Shown here one piece after another: positions 1 through 12,800 of a DNA stretch of 64,000 nucleotides; within the stretch, counting starts at the first letter, position 1, and the number at the start of each line of letters is the position of its first letter. The notes beneath the pieces are model-generated. The model saw only the letters and a list, made by a program, of their open reading frames with translations. It did no database searches and had not been told where the DNA came from. Origin of the DNA: Nymphalis io (Eukaryota > Arthropoda > Insecta > Lepidoptera > Nymphalidae); NCBI RefSeq assembly GCF_905147045.1, contig NC_065888.1, positions 563,001-627,000 on the forward strand, given 5' to 3'. Position numbers and translations under genes: made by a program.

Positions 1-154
1 TAACAATTAACACACAAATTAATTTAAAAATGGATTTTATTGTTATTACAAAAATATGTATTAAGTATAATATATTTCTGGCCGTCCCAAATCTGTAATT
101 TTATTTTAAAATATAAATGTATATAAATTAACTGTATATTATTATTTATTCCAG

Positions 155-2329
155 AAACTACAGTCGAGAACAATCCAATACATAAATTGATCAAGAGGTA
201 CATCAATCCATCTTTGACAACAGGAGGTTTTTCTGGTGCTGACATTGCAAAAATTAGAGCCAAGAGAGGGTAAGTTCACATTTAACTTAATATTTTCAAA
301 ACAGTTTTTTTTTATTTCAATGAATTCTAAAAAAATCTTTAATAAAATAATTATAGTGTTAAAAGAAACTAAAGACAGTTACAGTTTTTTACGCTTTCAA
401 GTCTTAACTACTTAACCGATCATTGATCTTGAAATTTTGCATAGATACGTTAGAATCAAAAAAGGACATAGAATAAAGCTAACCTAATCAAACACCTCCC
501 TCCGCACGCGGACGAAGCCGCGGGTTTCAAAACACAACAGTTTTTTTTTTATTTCAATGAATTCTAAAAAAAATCTTTAATAAAATAATTATAGTGTTAA
601 AAGAAATTAAAGACAGTTACAGTTTTTTACGCTTTCAAGTCTTAACTACTTAACCGATCATTGATCTTGAAATTTTGCATAGATACGTTAGAATCAAAAA
701 AGGACATAGAATAAAGCTAACCTAATCAAACACCTCCCTCCGCACGCGGACGAAGCCGCGGGTTTCAAAACACAACAGTTTTTTTTTATTTCAATGAATT
801 CTAAAAAAAATCTTTAATAAAATAATTATAGTGTTAAAAGAAATTAAAGACAGTTACAGTTTTTTACGCTTTCAAGTTTTAACTACTTAACCGATCATTG
901 ATCTTGAAATTTTGCATAGATACGTTAGAATCAAAAAAGGACATAGAATAAAGCTAACCTAATCAAACACCTCCCTCCGCACGCGGACGAAGCCGCGGGC
1001 AGACACTCGTAGCGGATAAGCTATAATTTTATCTATGGTTAATTATTTGTTTCATTTTCACACGCAGGTTCGAAGAAGAATGTGAAAAGCTGAACCTCTG
1101 CTTACTTCACGCACGATCCAATAGAAGCTTCTTTGCAGCATTCGAGTTATACTTCGTAAAGTAAGTTATATTCACTTAGTTATTTTTTTGACAAGTTGCG
1201 TTTACGCTAACATTATAAAGTTCGATTCTCGTGAATTGTCATAGATAATAAATATATAATAATTTACATCATCAACCTTAAAACTTAAGTCAAAATCACC
1301 GTCGCGGGTTCATAAAAGCTTTATATACAGTAGAAGCTCATTTTTTTTTTTTTTTATAGAATAGGAAGGTGGACGAGCATATGGGCCACCTGATGGTAAG
1401 TGGTCACCAAACGCCCTTAGACATTGGCATTGTAAGAAATGTCAACCATCGCTTACAGCCAATGCGCCACTAACCTTGGTAACTAAGAGTTTATGTCCCT
1501 TGTGCCTGTAATTACACTGGCTCACTCACCCTTCAAACCGGAACACAACAATATCAAGTATTGCTGTTTTGCGGTAGAATATCTGATGAGTGAGTGGTAC
1601 CTACCCAGACGAGCTTGCACAAAGCCCTACCACCAGGAAAATTATCCGATCGATGACTTAGTTGGTCCGAACGCTCAATTATCCGAATGTTGGCACGAAT
1701 AGTTGTATGCGGAGGCTTCCACCGTTTTTGAGGCAGGCCTCGAATGGTTTGACGGACAAGAAGAATATGGCCTTCTCCTTTTTTTTCTGCCAAACTTAGC
1801 TGCTCAAAAATTGACTTGATTTTGTAAAAAAATATAAAGAAGCATTTCAATGTTAATATATATGTATGTACTGTTTTCATGTAGTGTTGTTTAGGATCTC
1901 GTCCCAAAAAACTCGTTTCGCTTATCTGAACTAGTCTCGGTCCCAATTTGTTCGAATAATCAAGGTTCTTCTGTATTTTTTATCTTAATCTACCAATTTA
2001 TGTATCAGTGTGGCAGATTAATTATCGTAGTTTGTATTTGTATCCTTCTCCGTAATAAGATATGGTTTAGTATTATAATGGACCATTTACGACCTTATTT
2101 ATGTGTTTCAAAATAAAATATGTATACAAAACCTTGGGACAATTCCATTAGTGTCAAATCTCATTAAAGTATATTTAAGCATTTAAATTGTAGTCTCTAT
2201 AATAAAAAAATACGTAAGAACACCACATTATATGTAATTTCTTTTTACAGTAAAGAGAATGCACGCCTATGGGATCATCACGCAAGATCACTCTCCGAGT
2301 GTCATCAGCGTTACAGCTGTTACAGATAA
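155..2329 (+). CDS. Unrecognised protein, last three coding exons (5' part outside window)
   Basis: Three exons join in one open frame: 155-269, 1068-1160 and 2251-2329. Each is flanked by AG acceptors and GTAAGT donors, and the frame ends in TAA. The visible 95 or so residues begin TTVENNPIHKLIKRYINPSL and end CHQRYSCYR, with LWDHHARSL just before. The piece is mostly polar and helical-looking, has five cysteines (two in the last nine residues), and shows no membrane segment or catalytic motif I can name. The N-terminus lies left of the window, so a signal peptide cannot be judged. AATAAA-type signals follow from about 2390. The gene runs tail-to-tail with NOMO. I do not recognise the family. 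The splice-site and frame agreement makes a real gene likely. Confidence 0.62.
299..1000. repeat. Tandem array, three copies of a 237-bp unit
   Basis: The motif ATTTCAATGAATTC recurs at 314, 551 and 788, giving an exact 237-bp period and just under three copies. Copies differ at only a few bases (for example AGAAACTAAAG in the first and AGAAATTAAAG in the others). Each unit carries the GCACGCGGACGAAGCCGCGG sequence and a TTGAAATTTTGCATAGATACG stretch typical of lepidopteran non-autonomous Helitron-like elements. The array lies in the first visible intron of the left-end gene. The Helitron assignment is from memory of that family. Confidence 0.85.
1343..1640 (-). mobile_element. SINE A (Metulj-like), minus orientation
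   Basis: Near full-length copy in intron 2 of the left-end gene. A T-run at 1343-1356 is the A-tail read on the other strand. The body contains the family marks GGACGAGCATATGGGCCACC, the ACACTGGCTCACTCACCC block and GCTTGCACAAAGCCCTACCA. The same sequence recurs at about 29930, 44640, 56573 and 57868. The name Metulj-like is inference. Confidence 0.8.
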
Positions 2330-3809
2330 AAAATATTATCATAGATTAGTACAAATTGTTATTTAATTAATAATAGTTCACTGTTAGCGAAATAAATTAT
2401 TTTGCCAAAATTGTATTTAAGTAAATTTTAAAATTGTGAAATGGCAAAACCATCTAACAAAATAAACAGCTCTTGCCTCCAAGTTATATTTACAATTTAA
2501 GAATAATTCTCAAATGAATAACGAGGTGATTGATATTATGTCATTTTCATTATTACTAAAATGTAATAGAATGTAAATAATACGTTGTGTAGATAAGAAT
2601 ACTAAAATAAAAATCATGACAATCAACTTTTTTATTTTTCATTTTATATAATCAAGAATAAACCAAACCCGAGTATTATCTGCCAGTGCTTTGTCATTGT
2701 GTATATGATATAAGCTTATTATGGAAATCTGTTACTGCTTTTATTCTTCTTATTTTTTTACACGCTACGACATGGTAGACTTTTTAAAAGTCAAAAATAA
2801 ATTTTATGAGACCGGGCATCGCAGCCGCAATCTTTGTACAAACAAAAAGGATTTGTAGCAACATCATTTCTAAAAACATATTCCAGTATTCACTATACAA
2901 TTTAAAGAAATGCTATAAATACGTGACATTATGTTTAACGAATGTAAGTAGATTCGTAATTTTAGGCAAAACTTTACAAATAAGAAAAAAACTAAATTAT
3001 ATCTGTATATCCTTGAAGATGTTTTTATAAGTTCAGTAAACGTCGGTTAAGCGCACCTTCATAGACATTGATACTGTAAAATCATAAATATATATAACCA
3101 TAATATGACGCCGAGACGTATAATTAGTATAAAATAAAACAAAAGACACATTCCACACACCTTTTATTTCAGATTTATATCTAAGGAATACTCATCACCA
3201 CATCAACACATAAATTATATAGAAAAAAAAACAACCTTTATAAATTAATACATTCTTAATAATTCATGGAATAATTCGTTTTTATTTAAATAATTTGTTC
3301 CTATCATTTGGTTTAATTATTATATTTAATAAATAATAATACCGTTTTGATATTTTTAAAAATTAATTCCATAGTGGAATGTTTACAATGACTTTGTTAT
3401 ATCAAAAGATTTCTGTAATTACTTATTTTAATGGACAAAAACACAGAACCAAATAGATGAAGTACTCAATGACTGAAACGTGTTTTTTAAATTCAATGAA
3501 GTTAACTAATTATTCACGTGGAGTATTTACAATTCTTCACAACAGGGCACTACTTTTGAGACCAGCAATACCTCGAGCTCCTTATTTGTCTCCTGAGTTA
3601 CAATAATACAATGACCAGCACCGCCCGCCGTTTCACTTCAGCCATTATTATCCATTTAGGCTTATAGGTTTACATTAATAAGTATTTTTGTAGTCAGATA
3701 TTAAAGGTGACAAATAAAAGTCCATGAATGGCGTGGATCATTCATCAATCATCATTTTACGAGAGTATTAGAAGTGGAAACAGGGCAGGTGTCCGAGCCC
3801 CGGTGTAGT
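2330..3809. other. Tail-to-tail intergenic region
   Basis: AT-rich sequence between the stop codons of two convergent genes, holding both 3' UTRs. AATAAA-like signals occur near 2390 and 2610 for the plus gene. For the minus gene, reverse-strand poly(A) signals lie somewhere in 3150-3700. No other coding potential seen. Confidence 0.6.
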
Positions 3810-6800
3810 CTAGGAGCGCTCGCGGGGCGCGCGGCGCGGGCGCGCGGCGGCGAGCGGGCGCAGGGCGGCGAGGCGCGCGCGCTGCGAGTACAGCGCGCCC
3901 AGCGCCAGCAGCGCCAGCAGCGCCAGCGGGCTGTGCCGCAGCTCCTGCTCCGACGAGCGCAGCTGCAACGGCGGGCTCGAGTTAGTATCTCGTATTATCG
4001 CGGTGACGCGACTCAATATTGATGCTCCCGCAATAATCAGTACTTGTGGGCATTTGGTTTAAAAAAATTAAATTCAAATTGATTATGTTCAATTAAAACG
4101 ACTTAACAGAAGTGGAAGCCGAGGTCTCATCGATTCTTTATTTTTTATCCACATTGTTATATCACTGCTGTAAAAAGGATATGACAGATTTTTAAGACCT
4201 GACTGACTCCACGACTTAGTTATACGGTGATATTGGTGTTATATTACTCAAAAATACACTGAAATAAAACATTGATAGGAATGATTATTACCTTTGGTTC
4301 AAAGTCAATATCGAAAGATCTAAATTTCCCATCTGAATTGAAGTAGAACACCGGCTCCTCGTACGAATGGCTTACTTTCGACAAAGTTGACTCTATTTGA
4401 AGGACATAAGTCTTATTGTCCGCCGGCAACCTCGGCATAGTGTACATTAGTCCCGGATTATTGAACTGGTTGTAGCCGAGTGGATCCAGCTTCGTTGTAT
4501 ATATAGGGGTGTGTGGGGTCGCCTCCAAGGCGAGGGTCAGTCTGAGAGTCTTGTAGTGGTCAATGTTGGGAGTCCGGATTAACACGTTCGCATCCGTTAA
4601 GTGATTGGGTTGGATGATTATAAGTCGGACGTCTTCGATATCTTTTTCTTTGACCTGATATACGTTAAGAAATTTCTTGTTAAATATAAATAAAATCTAC
4701 AAATAAATATATTTAGTAAGTTTCAAAATTGTAACTTATATCTAGTAATTCATAAGAAACTTTATCTTATTAATTGTAACAGTTTGGAGGTTTGGTACGT
4801 CTAGTATTAAGCACTCTTACTTCAAATGGAGGCGGCTGCTTTGCGAGCACGATGCCAGCCAGTTCAGGCTCCACCGACTCCTTCAGCTCCACGACGTACA
4901 TGCAGCCAGGCGAAAGGCCACGTATTCTGAAACATTAGTATATATAGTAATATATTAAAGAAACACGAAACAAATTACCATATTACAGTTTGGAATTAAA
5001 ACTTTTTTAAAGCGCGCGAAGCGACGCACTCGTCACGGGGCGCGTACCTGAAGTGTCCCGTGTCGGAGGAGGTGGCGTCCTGCTGCGCGCAGTGCGGCTG
5101 CGCGGGGGGGGAGGCGGGCCGCGCGCGCAGCGACACGCGCGCCGCGCCCGCGCCGCCCAGCGACACCACGCGGCCCAGCAGCGACCACGCCACGCGGATA
5201 CCCCTGGAAGGCCGATCGATCGTCAGCAGTACTGTCGGGCCGGGGAGATAGCTCGAGGGGGCACGCGGACGCACTCGAAGGCGACGCGGTGCTCCTGGCC
5301 GTCCTCCACGGCGACGATGGCGTGCGGCGGCTCGAAGCGGTACTCCTTCATGTGCGGCTTGACGTAGTACTGCGCCGGCGACAGCGCCGCGAAGCGCAGC
5401 GCGCCCGCCGCGCCCGACGCCACGTTGCGCCGGAACGCGCCGCCCGACACCGACACCAGCGCGCCCTGCCACGGACCACGAGCGTACACTTCGCCGGTTG
5501 GAAAGCGCTCTCAAGTCGAATGCAACTTTACAGTCTTATTGAGTAATTTGTTTCTTTTCTTTAGAAATTTATAAAACATGAAACATTTGCAGCATGTTCG
5601 ACTTCCTTGGGACGCGCGGTATCTTATTTTCTCGTTACTTTTCAGAACCTCTACTACAGAGATCCACGCTCACCTCCAGCGGCGCGTGGTCGGCCCGGTC
5701 GCGAAGCGTCACGGCGATCTCCGCCAGCTTGTGCGCAACGATTATTCCGTTCTCGTCGGGCTCGTCGAAGGCGTAGGACTCCTTCTCCGCCCGCACCGTG
5801 TACTGCACGTCCGCGTCCAACGGACCGAAGCTATATTTGCCGTCTGCTTCCGTCGTCTGGGTCAGTTTTACATCGCCTGAAAAATTTAGTTACGACTCAA
5901 TCATCGCCGACTGTTTTCCCTTTTCAGCAGCGTCATGGGATGCGTGCGTACCGCCCTCCAGGGTGAGCAGCACGCCGGACACGGAGGGCTGCAGGCGGCC
6001 GGCCAGCACGAGCGCGCGCGCCGCCCGCAGCGACAGCACGCGCGCGCAGTCCGCGCCGCCCGACACGCGCACGGCGCCGCGCGGGCTGAACAGCAGCGAC
6101 GACGACTGCGCCGACACCGTCGCCACCGAGCCCTGAGGGTCAGCCGGCCTACGTCACACTCGTCTCAGTGGATCGCAACTTTATGGGTGTGCTTGTTTTT
6201 GAAGACTAACGATAGCTGAGTAAATTATGTACACGTTAAATAAGGAAAATATGCAGCGCTATTAACTACTTAGTTGCTCTTAATATTTTGAAATAACTCT
6301 TAACATTCTAAAATGTTACAATTACTTACACGATTGTATTTCAATATGGAAGGAGTAATTATTTTTATTCACCTCCTCCAAATACATGGTGTGCTCGTAC
6401 ACGTATACACCATCCCGTTCGATCGGCTGCAGAGGCACCTCCTCGAGCCGCTGCCCGTCCTTGACGATCTGGAGGACCACGTCCGTCGCAGGTTCCGGGG
6501 AGACTATATCGACGACGGCCGCGTGTGCCGTCGCCACGAAGCGCACTCGCGGCACGTCCGGCCCCCCCAGCTGCACCAGCGCGCTGGCGGGCTGCACTCG
6601 GTGGCAGCCGCGCGGGGTCAGCGTGTAGCGCTCGGCCGGCGGCAGGCACTGGCGACTGTCGCCCGCCGGCACCGCCAGCACGCCGCGCGTCGGGCCCTCG
6701 TAGTCCAGCTGCAGCGCGTGCGACGCGGACACGAGCAGCGCCAGCCCGCTCAGGCGGAAGGGCGGCGCCGTGTGCTGGCGCTGCGTCACGGCCACGTTGT

Positions 6801-9800
6801 GCGCCGCCTGCTCCCAGCACAGGTGCGGCCCCTCCACCGACAGCTCCACGCCGCCCGGCACCACCTCCTCGAAGCTGTACTCGCCGTCTGCGAGGGGGAG
6901 ATCTGACTCGTCAATATCATCAAAATTAAATCGATTTCAAAATTAAAATATACCTTATGTAACGAGATTAAGCCTCTCATATATTGTACATGGCATATAC
7001 TGGGGTTATCTGAAGTCCGAAGACAGGGGGAGGACACGATAACTCTAGAGTCCGGTAACTTACTCTACTTCCGCGAAGGTGATAACCTCTCCCAGGGTGG
7101 TGTCGGTTTTCTAGTCAAAAAGGATCTCATTAGCAGCATTGTGGAAATCAGTAGTGTGTCGAACCGGGTAGCGTACCTTGTCCTAAAACTTTCCGACAGG
7201 TACTCCCTGAAGGTTGTACAGGTATATGCGCCAACTTCGACATACTCTGATGATGTGGTCGAAGCGATGTACGAGGACATCGCAAAGGCCCTCAACGACA
7301 CCTCGAGGGCCCACTACAATGTTGTTATGGGAGACTTTAATGCTAAAGTGGGAGTACAAGATAGCGGTGAATCGAAAGTCGGACCTTACGGCTTGGGCTG
7401 CAGAAATCACAGGGGGCAAATGCTGGTAAACTTTCTCGAAGCGCAGGGGCTTTTTTTGATGAATTCTTTCTTTCAAAAAAAGCCTCAGAGGAGGTGGACC
7501 TGGCGAAGCCCCGATAACGTGACAAGGAACGAGATAGACTTTATCATTTCGAATAAAAGGCACATATTTAGAGATGTTTCAGTGATCAACAAGTTTAATA
7601 CCGGAAGTGATCACCGCTTGGTTCGAGGCACTCTAAATATCAACTTAAAAGCCGAAAGATCGAGAATGATGAGGTCTACTCTCCGACCTACCATGCTCCA
7701 AGCTGCTCAAGGCTCCGAAAAGTTCCAAATGGAACTTCAAAATCAATTCACCGCGTTGGAAACCATAAGCAGCATTGATGAGAGAACCGACACGCTGGTC
7801 AAAATACTGCAAAACACATCCCGCAAGTGTTTTCCGCCACAGAGAAGAGACAACGCACCAAAACTCTCTGCTGAGACACTCGAGCTCATGAGAAAACGAC
7901 GAGAACTACCATCGTTTTTGTCAGATAAGGCCTTAAACCGAACAATAAAAACGCTGACGCGACGCGATCTCCGACGCTCCAATACCCGTGCCATCAAGGC
8001 TGCGATTGAGCAAAATCGGGGATCGAAAGTGTTCGCTCGCAAGTTTGGGAGGCCGCGTCTGACAAAACTTAAAACTGAAAATGGTGGGGTCGTTACCTCT
8101 AGGCCTGAGATTATCGGAGAAGTAGAGAGGTTTTATGGGCAGTTGTTCTCTTCAAGATCGGATAAACCCCTGGGAATCAGTATTGATGACCAGCGCGCCC
8201 CTCTTATGCGCCATTACTCCGAGGAGCTCCCGGTCGTTGACCAAGAAGAGATTAGGGCGGCTCTAGAACAGCTTAAAAACAACAAAGCTCCGGGAGATGA
8301 CGGAATCACAACAGAGTTGCTTAAGGCAGGCGGGACTCCGGTCCTGAAAGAGCTAGCAAGCCTCTTTAATTCCGTCATCCAACATGGCAAGACCCCGGAA
8401 ACGTGGAGCGGGAGTGAGGTGGTACTGTTTTTCAAGAAAGGTGATAAAACCCTCTTGAAAAACTACAGACCAATCTCCCTCCTGAGTCACGTGTATAAGC
8501 TGTTCTCAAGAGTCGTCACGAACCGTCTCGCCAGACGACTTGACGAGTTCCAGCCCCCAGAGCAAGCCGGCTTTCGATCAGGCTACAGCACCGTGGACCA
8601 CATCCATACTGTTCGGCAGATTGTGCAGAAGACCGAAGAGTACAATCAGCCGCTGTGTATGGCATTTGTGGACTACGAGAAAGCCTTCGACTCCATCGAA
8701 ACCTGGGCAGTGCTCGACTCATTGCAGAGATGTCATATCGATTGGAGATATATCGAGGTACTGAGATGTCTGTACAACGCCGCTACAATGACTGTCCACA
8801 TCCAGGACTGTAAGACGAAGGCGATCCAACTGCGCAGAGGGGTGAGACAGGGGGATGTAATATCCCCGAAACTGTTCACCAACGCGTTGGAAGACGTTTT
8901 CAAAACGCTGGATTGGACTAGGTATGGAGTCAATGTAAACGGCGAGTACATCTCACACCTTCGATTTGCCGACGATATCGTCATCATAGCAGAGTCGCTG
9001 GAACAACTCACCGAAATGCTGCGTAGCCTAGGCGAGACTTCCCGGTGTGTCGGTCTCGGTATGAACTTGGACAAGACCAAGGTCATGTTCAATAGGCATG
9101 TCGTGCCGGGACCGATATACGTCGAGGGGAAACCTCTCGAAGTTGTTAGTGAATATACCTACCTAGGACAAATAATACAAGTCGGTAGGAACAACTTCGA
9201 GAAGGAAGCCGATCGAAGAATTCGCTTGGGATGGGCAGCATTTGGCAACCTTCGTCAAGTCCTCAAGTCGTCTATACCGCAATGTTTGAAGACGAAAGTC
9301 TTCAACCAATGCGTCTTACCTGCCATGACATACGGTGCCGAAACGTGGACACTAACTGCGGGACTAGTCCACAAATTCAAAGTCGCTCAGCGTGCTATGG
9401 AGCGAGCTATGCTCGGAGTATCTTTGAAGGATAAGATCAGAAATGAGATTATCCGGAAAAGAACCGGAGTCACCGACATAGCTTGCAAAATTAGCAGGCT
9501 GAAGTGGCAGTGGGCTGGTCACGTATGTCGTAGGACCGATGGCCGTTGGAGCAGACGAGTCCTAGAGTGGAGACCGCGAATCGGCAAGCGCAGCGTAGGG
9601 CGCCCTCCAGCCAGGTGGACCGACGACCTTAAGAAGGTGGCGGGCACCAACTGGATGCGGAAGGCGGAGGACAGGGAGCTTTGGCGCACCTTGGGAGAGG
9701 CCTATGTTCAGCAGTGGACAACGATTGGCTGTTGATTGATATTGTACATATGTCGAGAACGCTGCTGATATTAAATAGTAGCTGTATATAAATATCGAGC

Positions 9801-12800
9801 ACCGCAGTGGTGGCTATATATCGGAGGGCACTCACCGACGACCTGCGCGTAGCGCGGCGGGCCCGCGTAGCCGCCGTCGGGCTGGAGCGGGCGCAGCGCC
9901 ACGGCGAGGCGCGCGCAGTGCGCGGCGCAGCGCACGGCGCCCGCCACGCGCGCGCGCACCTGCCCGAACGACCCGCCGCCCGCCGCCGCGCCGAGCACGC
10001 GCACCGCCTGCGCCGCCGGGTAGAACCTGCGCCGCCCGCCGCTCGTGACTCGCTCGGCGCCGCACTGGCGCCCCGTTCCCGGGATGCCGGTGCGGGTCGC
10101 GCTCATTCACGAGCCTGTCGTGTTACTCGGTATAGTTACAGGACAATATTAGGAATAATTTACTCACTGGAGACCTTCCCTCTGTTCCTGCTCACTCACT
10201 TCGACCTTCACCGTGTAATCGCCCGGAGGTAGAAACGCACACCATTTGCCTGAAAATATGGTATCCGCACGTTGTAATATCGCGTCGGCAAGTTCACCAT
10301 ATTCATAATTTATGTAATTAAAATTAATTTATAAATGCGATAAAATCTTCTGAGCCTGTGCCAGGAGTACAGGCGTTCTACGGGGATCGATATAGGACAA
10401 ATCGGTAACGGATTATTATTTTTGGCATACATAACGCTCTTCCATTCACGGTAGGTGTATCTGTGACATTGTATCGTTTGCTGATGATGAACAATTATAT
10501 AAAGTTGATAGGAGTGACACCAATCACGACGATGTAAACAATACATTACTAAATGCATATACACAATTGATTTACACATAAAATAATGTTACACAATGGT
10601 GTTCTCACTGTAATGTAATTAGGAATAACATTAGGTTCAAAGCTCCAGTGGAGCTTTCATTGTCGTATCTTATAGGCACACTCTGCTCAGCAACAGTCAG
10701 GTAAGTTAGACAACTGACATTTAAACTTGTAGATTAGAATATTTTTGGTACTTGTATTAAACTAAAATCGTTCGACTGTAGTCCACATCGCACCCTAATC
10801 TCAACGTACTGCACCAGTTATGCCAGGAAGAAACATACTCTGGCTATGTAGTTGAGTATTCTTTTGAATATCCATAACACGGTAAAGCCAATGAGTATAT
10901 ATTTATATATAAGAGGCCGGTAAGACTTCTTTTAGATTTCGTCCATCACAATATTTATAATGTAATATAGTAGTTCGTGTCCATAGACTACATGTATCAA
11001 AGCCGGTAAGATACCGTCGTCGCCGGCGCGCACGCGCAGGTCGGGGCGCAGGTCGGGGCGCAGGTCGGGGCGCAGGTCGGGGCGCAGGTCGGGGCGCAGC
11101 AGCAGCGTGCGCGGCTCGGGCGGCGCGAGGTCCCCGCACACGCGCCAGCGCGCCGCCGCCGCGCGCAGCGCCGCGCCCGGCCCGCCGCTCGCCACCACCA
11201 GCTGCACCTCGTCCCACTCGCACTCCTCTGTCGCACATAACAATTTGCCTAAGTCGACACTACTGGCCAACGACTCCTTCTCAAAGAATTTCTTTAATAA
11301 TTACAAGCCATACACGTCGAATATCCAATGTGAGAAAAACGATTGGTAGATCATTTACTATCAAATATATGATGAAAAATATATGGTGTGAAACATTTTT
11401 CAAAGTTCATCAATCGCTTACCATTGTTACAGTATTTTATAAAAGAAATAAATTTGGTAGACTTTTAAGACTCAGCTCGATGCCAACTGTCCTCTACTGA
11501 ATTGCTGTTCCCGGTGAATTGGGTCCCATTACCATATAGGTGGTGGCCGGAACCATACGAATTTAAAATGAAATGAACTAAATGATCCAACCAACCATGC
11601 TGGAAAGTGAGAGTGTAGGTGGCTGGCTTGAGGCCCGTGAGAGTGAACCAGCCGTCCGCGTCGGTGGTGGCCACGGCGCGCCCCCCACGCAGCACGCGCG
11701 CACCCGCCATGCCCGCCGCGCCGTCCGCAGTGCGCAGAGCCCGCCCGCGCACGTTGAACCCCGTCACCTGAGGATCAAACATTTTCACTCAGACTACATC
11801 TATATGTGAAGTCTGACTACTAGATTAGGAAGTATATTGTTATAGAAAATAGCTTAAATATGGTTCACTTTAAAATACTTACAATACAAATTATAATTAC
11901 TTAATACTCATTACTTAATAATTAGCCTATTGCTTTTTGCATTTTTTTTCTCTTCATACTAAAAGCTATGGGTACAGCTTAATTTATGATAAAAAAAAAG
12001 TTAAGTTTAAGTAAATATTGAGTATTTCTATATTTACTAACTTCAAAAGCATTCTTGATGTATAAACTGTCATGAAGCACAGTGAAAGGCACAGCATCCG
12101 GTTTGATATTGTATGTGACAAGAACTTGACCAGGAGAGTTGGTCATAGCCAACAGCTTGTACTCCCCAGCAGGTACTAGACCAAATTTGAATTCGCCAGC
12201 CGCATCTGTTACTGAGTAACAAATTGGAGCATCTGGAACTCCTTGCAGTAGGGCAGTTTTACATCCTTCCACTCGGAATTTTTGATTTTCCTAAATAGAA
12301 ATACAATCATATTTAAGACAAATTATAAAGAAATCAACTTTAAATTTTAATAATTATATAAAAAAAATTACATCTTTTGAATATAGCAGAACATAGATTC
12401 CACTGATAGGGCTGCCGAAAGATATGACAGATCCTGAGACATCATAGCCCTTCACAGTCAAAGATCCCACTGGCAGAGCTGTATTGCCTTCCTTCACTTG
12501 CACTTCAGTCTGAGATGGCTCAATTTTCCATCTACAATAAGCAATAATTACTATAAAACTTAGTTATAGCTACATAAATAATTCTGAATAAATCATTCAT
12601 AATATATTTTCTTGCTCTCATTAGCCCTGTAGTGGGACATTTACAGGCTTTACTTTAACTAAACTTTAACCAGCTCCACCTAAATATTAGAGTTGAAATT
12701 TTATACATACTTTTGGCTCTATTAATAGTAGAGTAAGTAAATTGAAGCTTGTAATTAAATAAAAACTCTTTCATTTCTTAATATTTCCATTTGTTACTTA

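Noticed and set aside
299..1000. CRISPR-like array
   Set aside because: Direct 237-bp tandem copies with no short repeat-spacer pattern, in an animal intron.
3774..4022. Plus-strand frame opposite the last NOMO exon
   Set aside because: GC-rich antisense shadow with arginine/glutamine-rich composition. The minus-strand exon has clear homology.
5204..5274. Apparent frame break between NOMO exons 12 and 13
   Set aside because: Resolved by the donor GTGCGT at 5274, which ends exon 12 at TTC-GA and restores EGIRVAWSLLGRV across a 71-bp intron.
6313..6929. Long GC-rich frames on both strands over NOMO exon 9
   Set aside because: Low stop-codon frequency in GC-rich DNA. Only the 180-codon minus frame shows NOMO homology.
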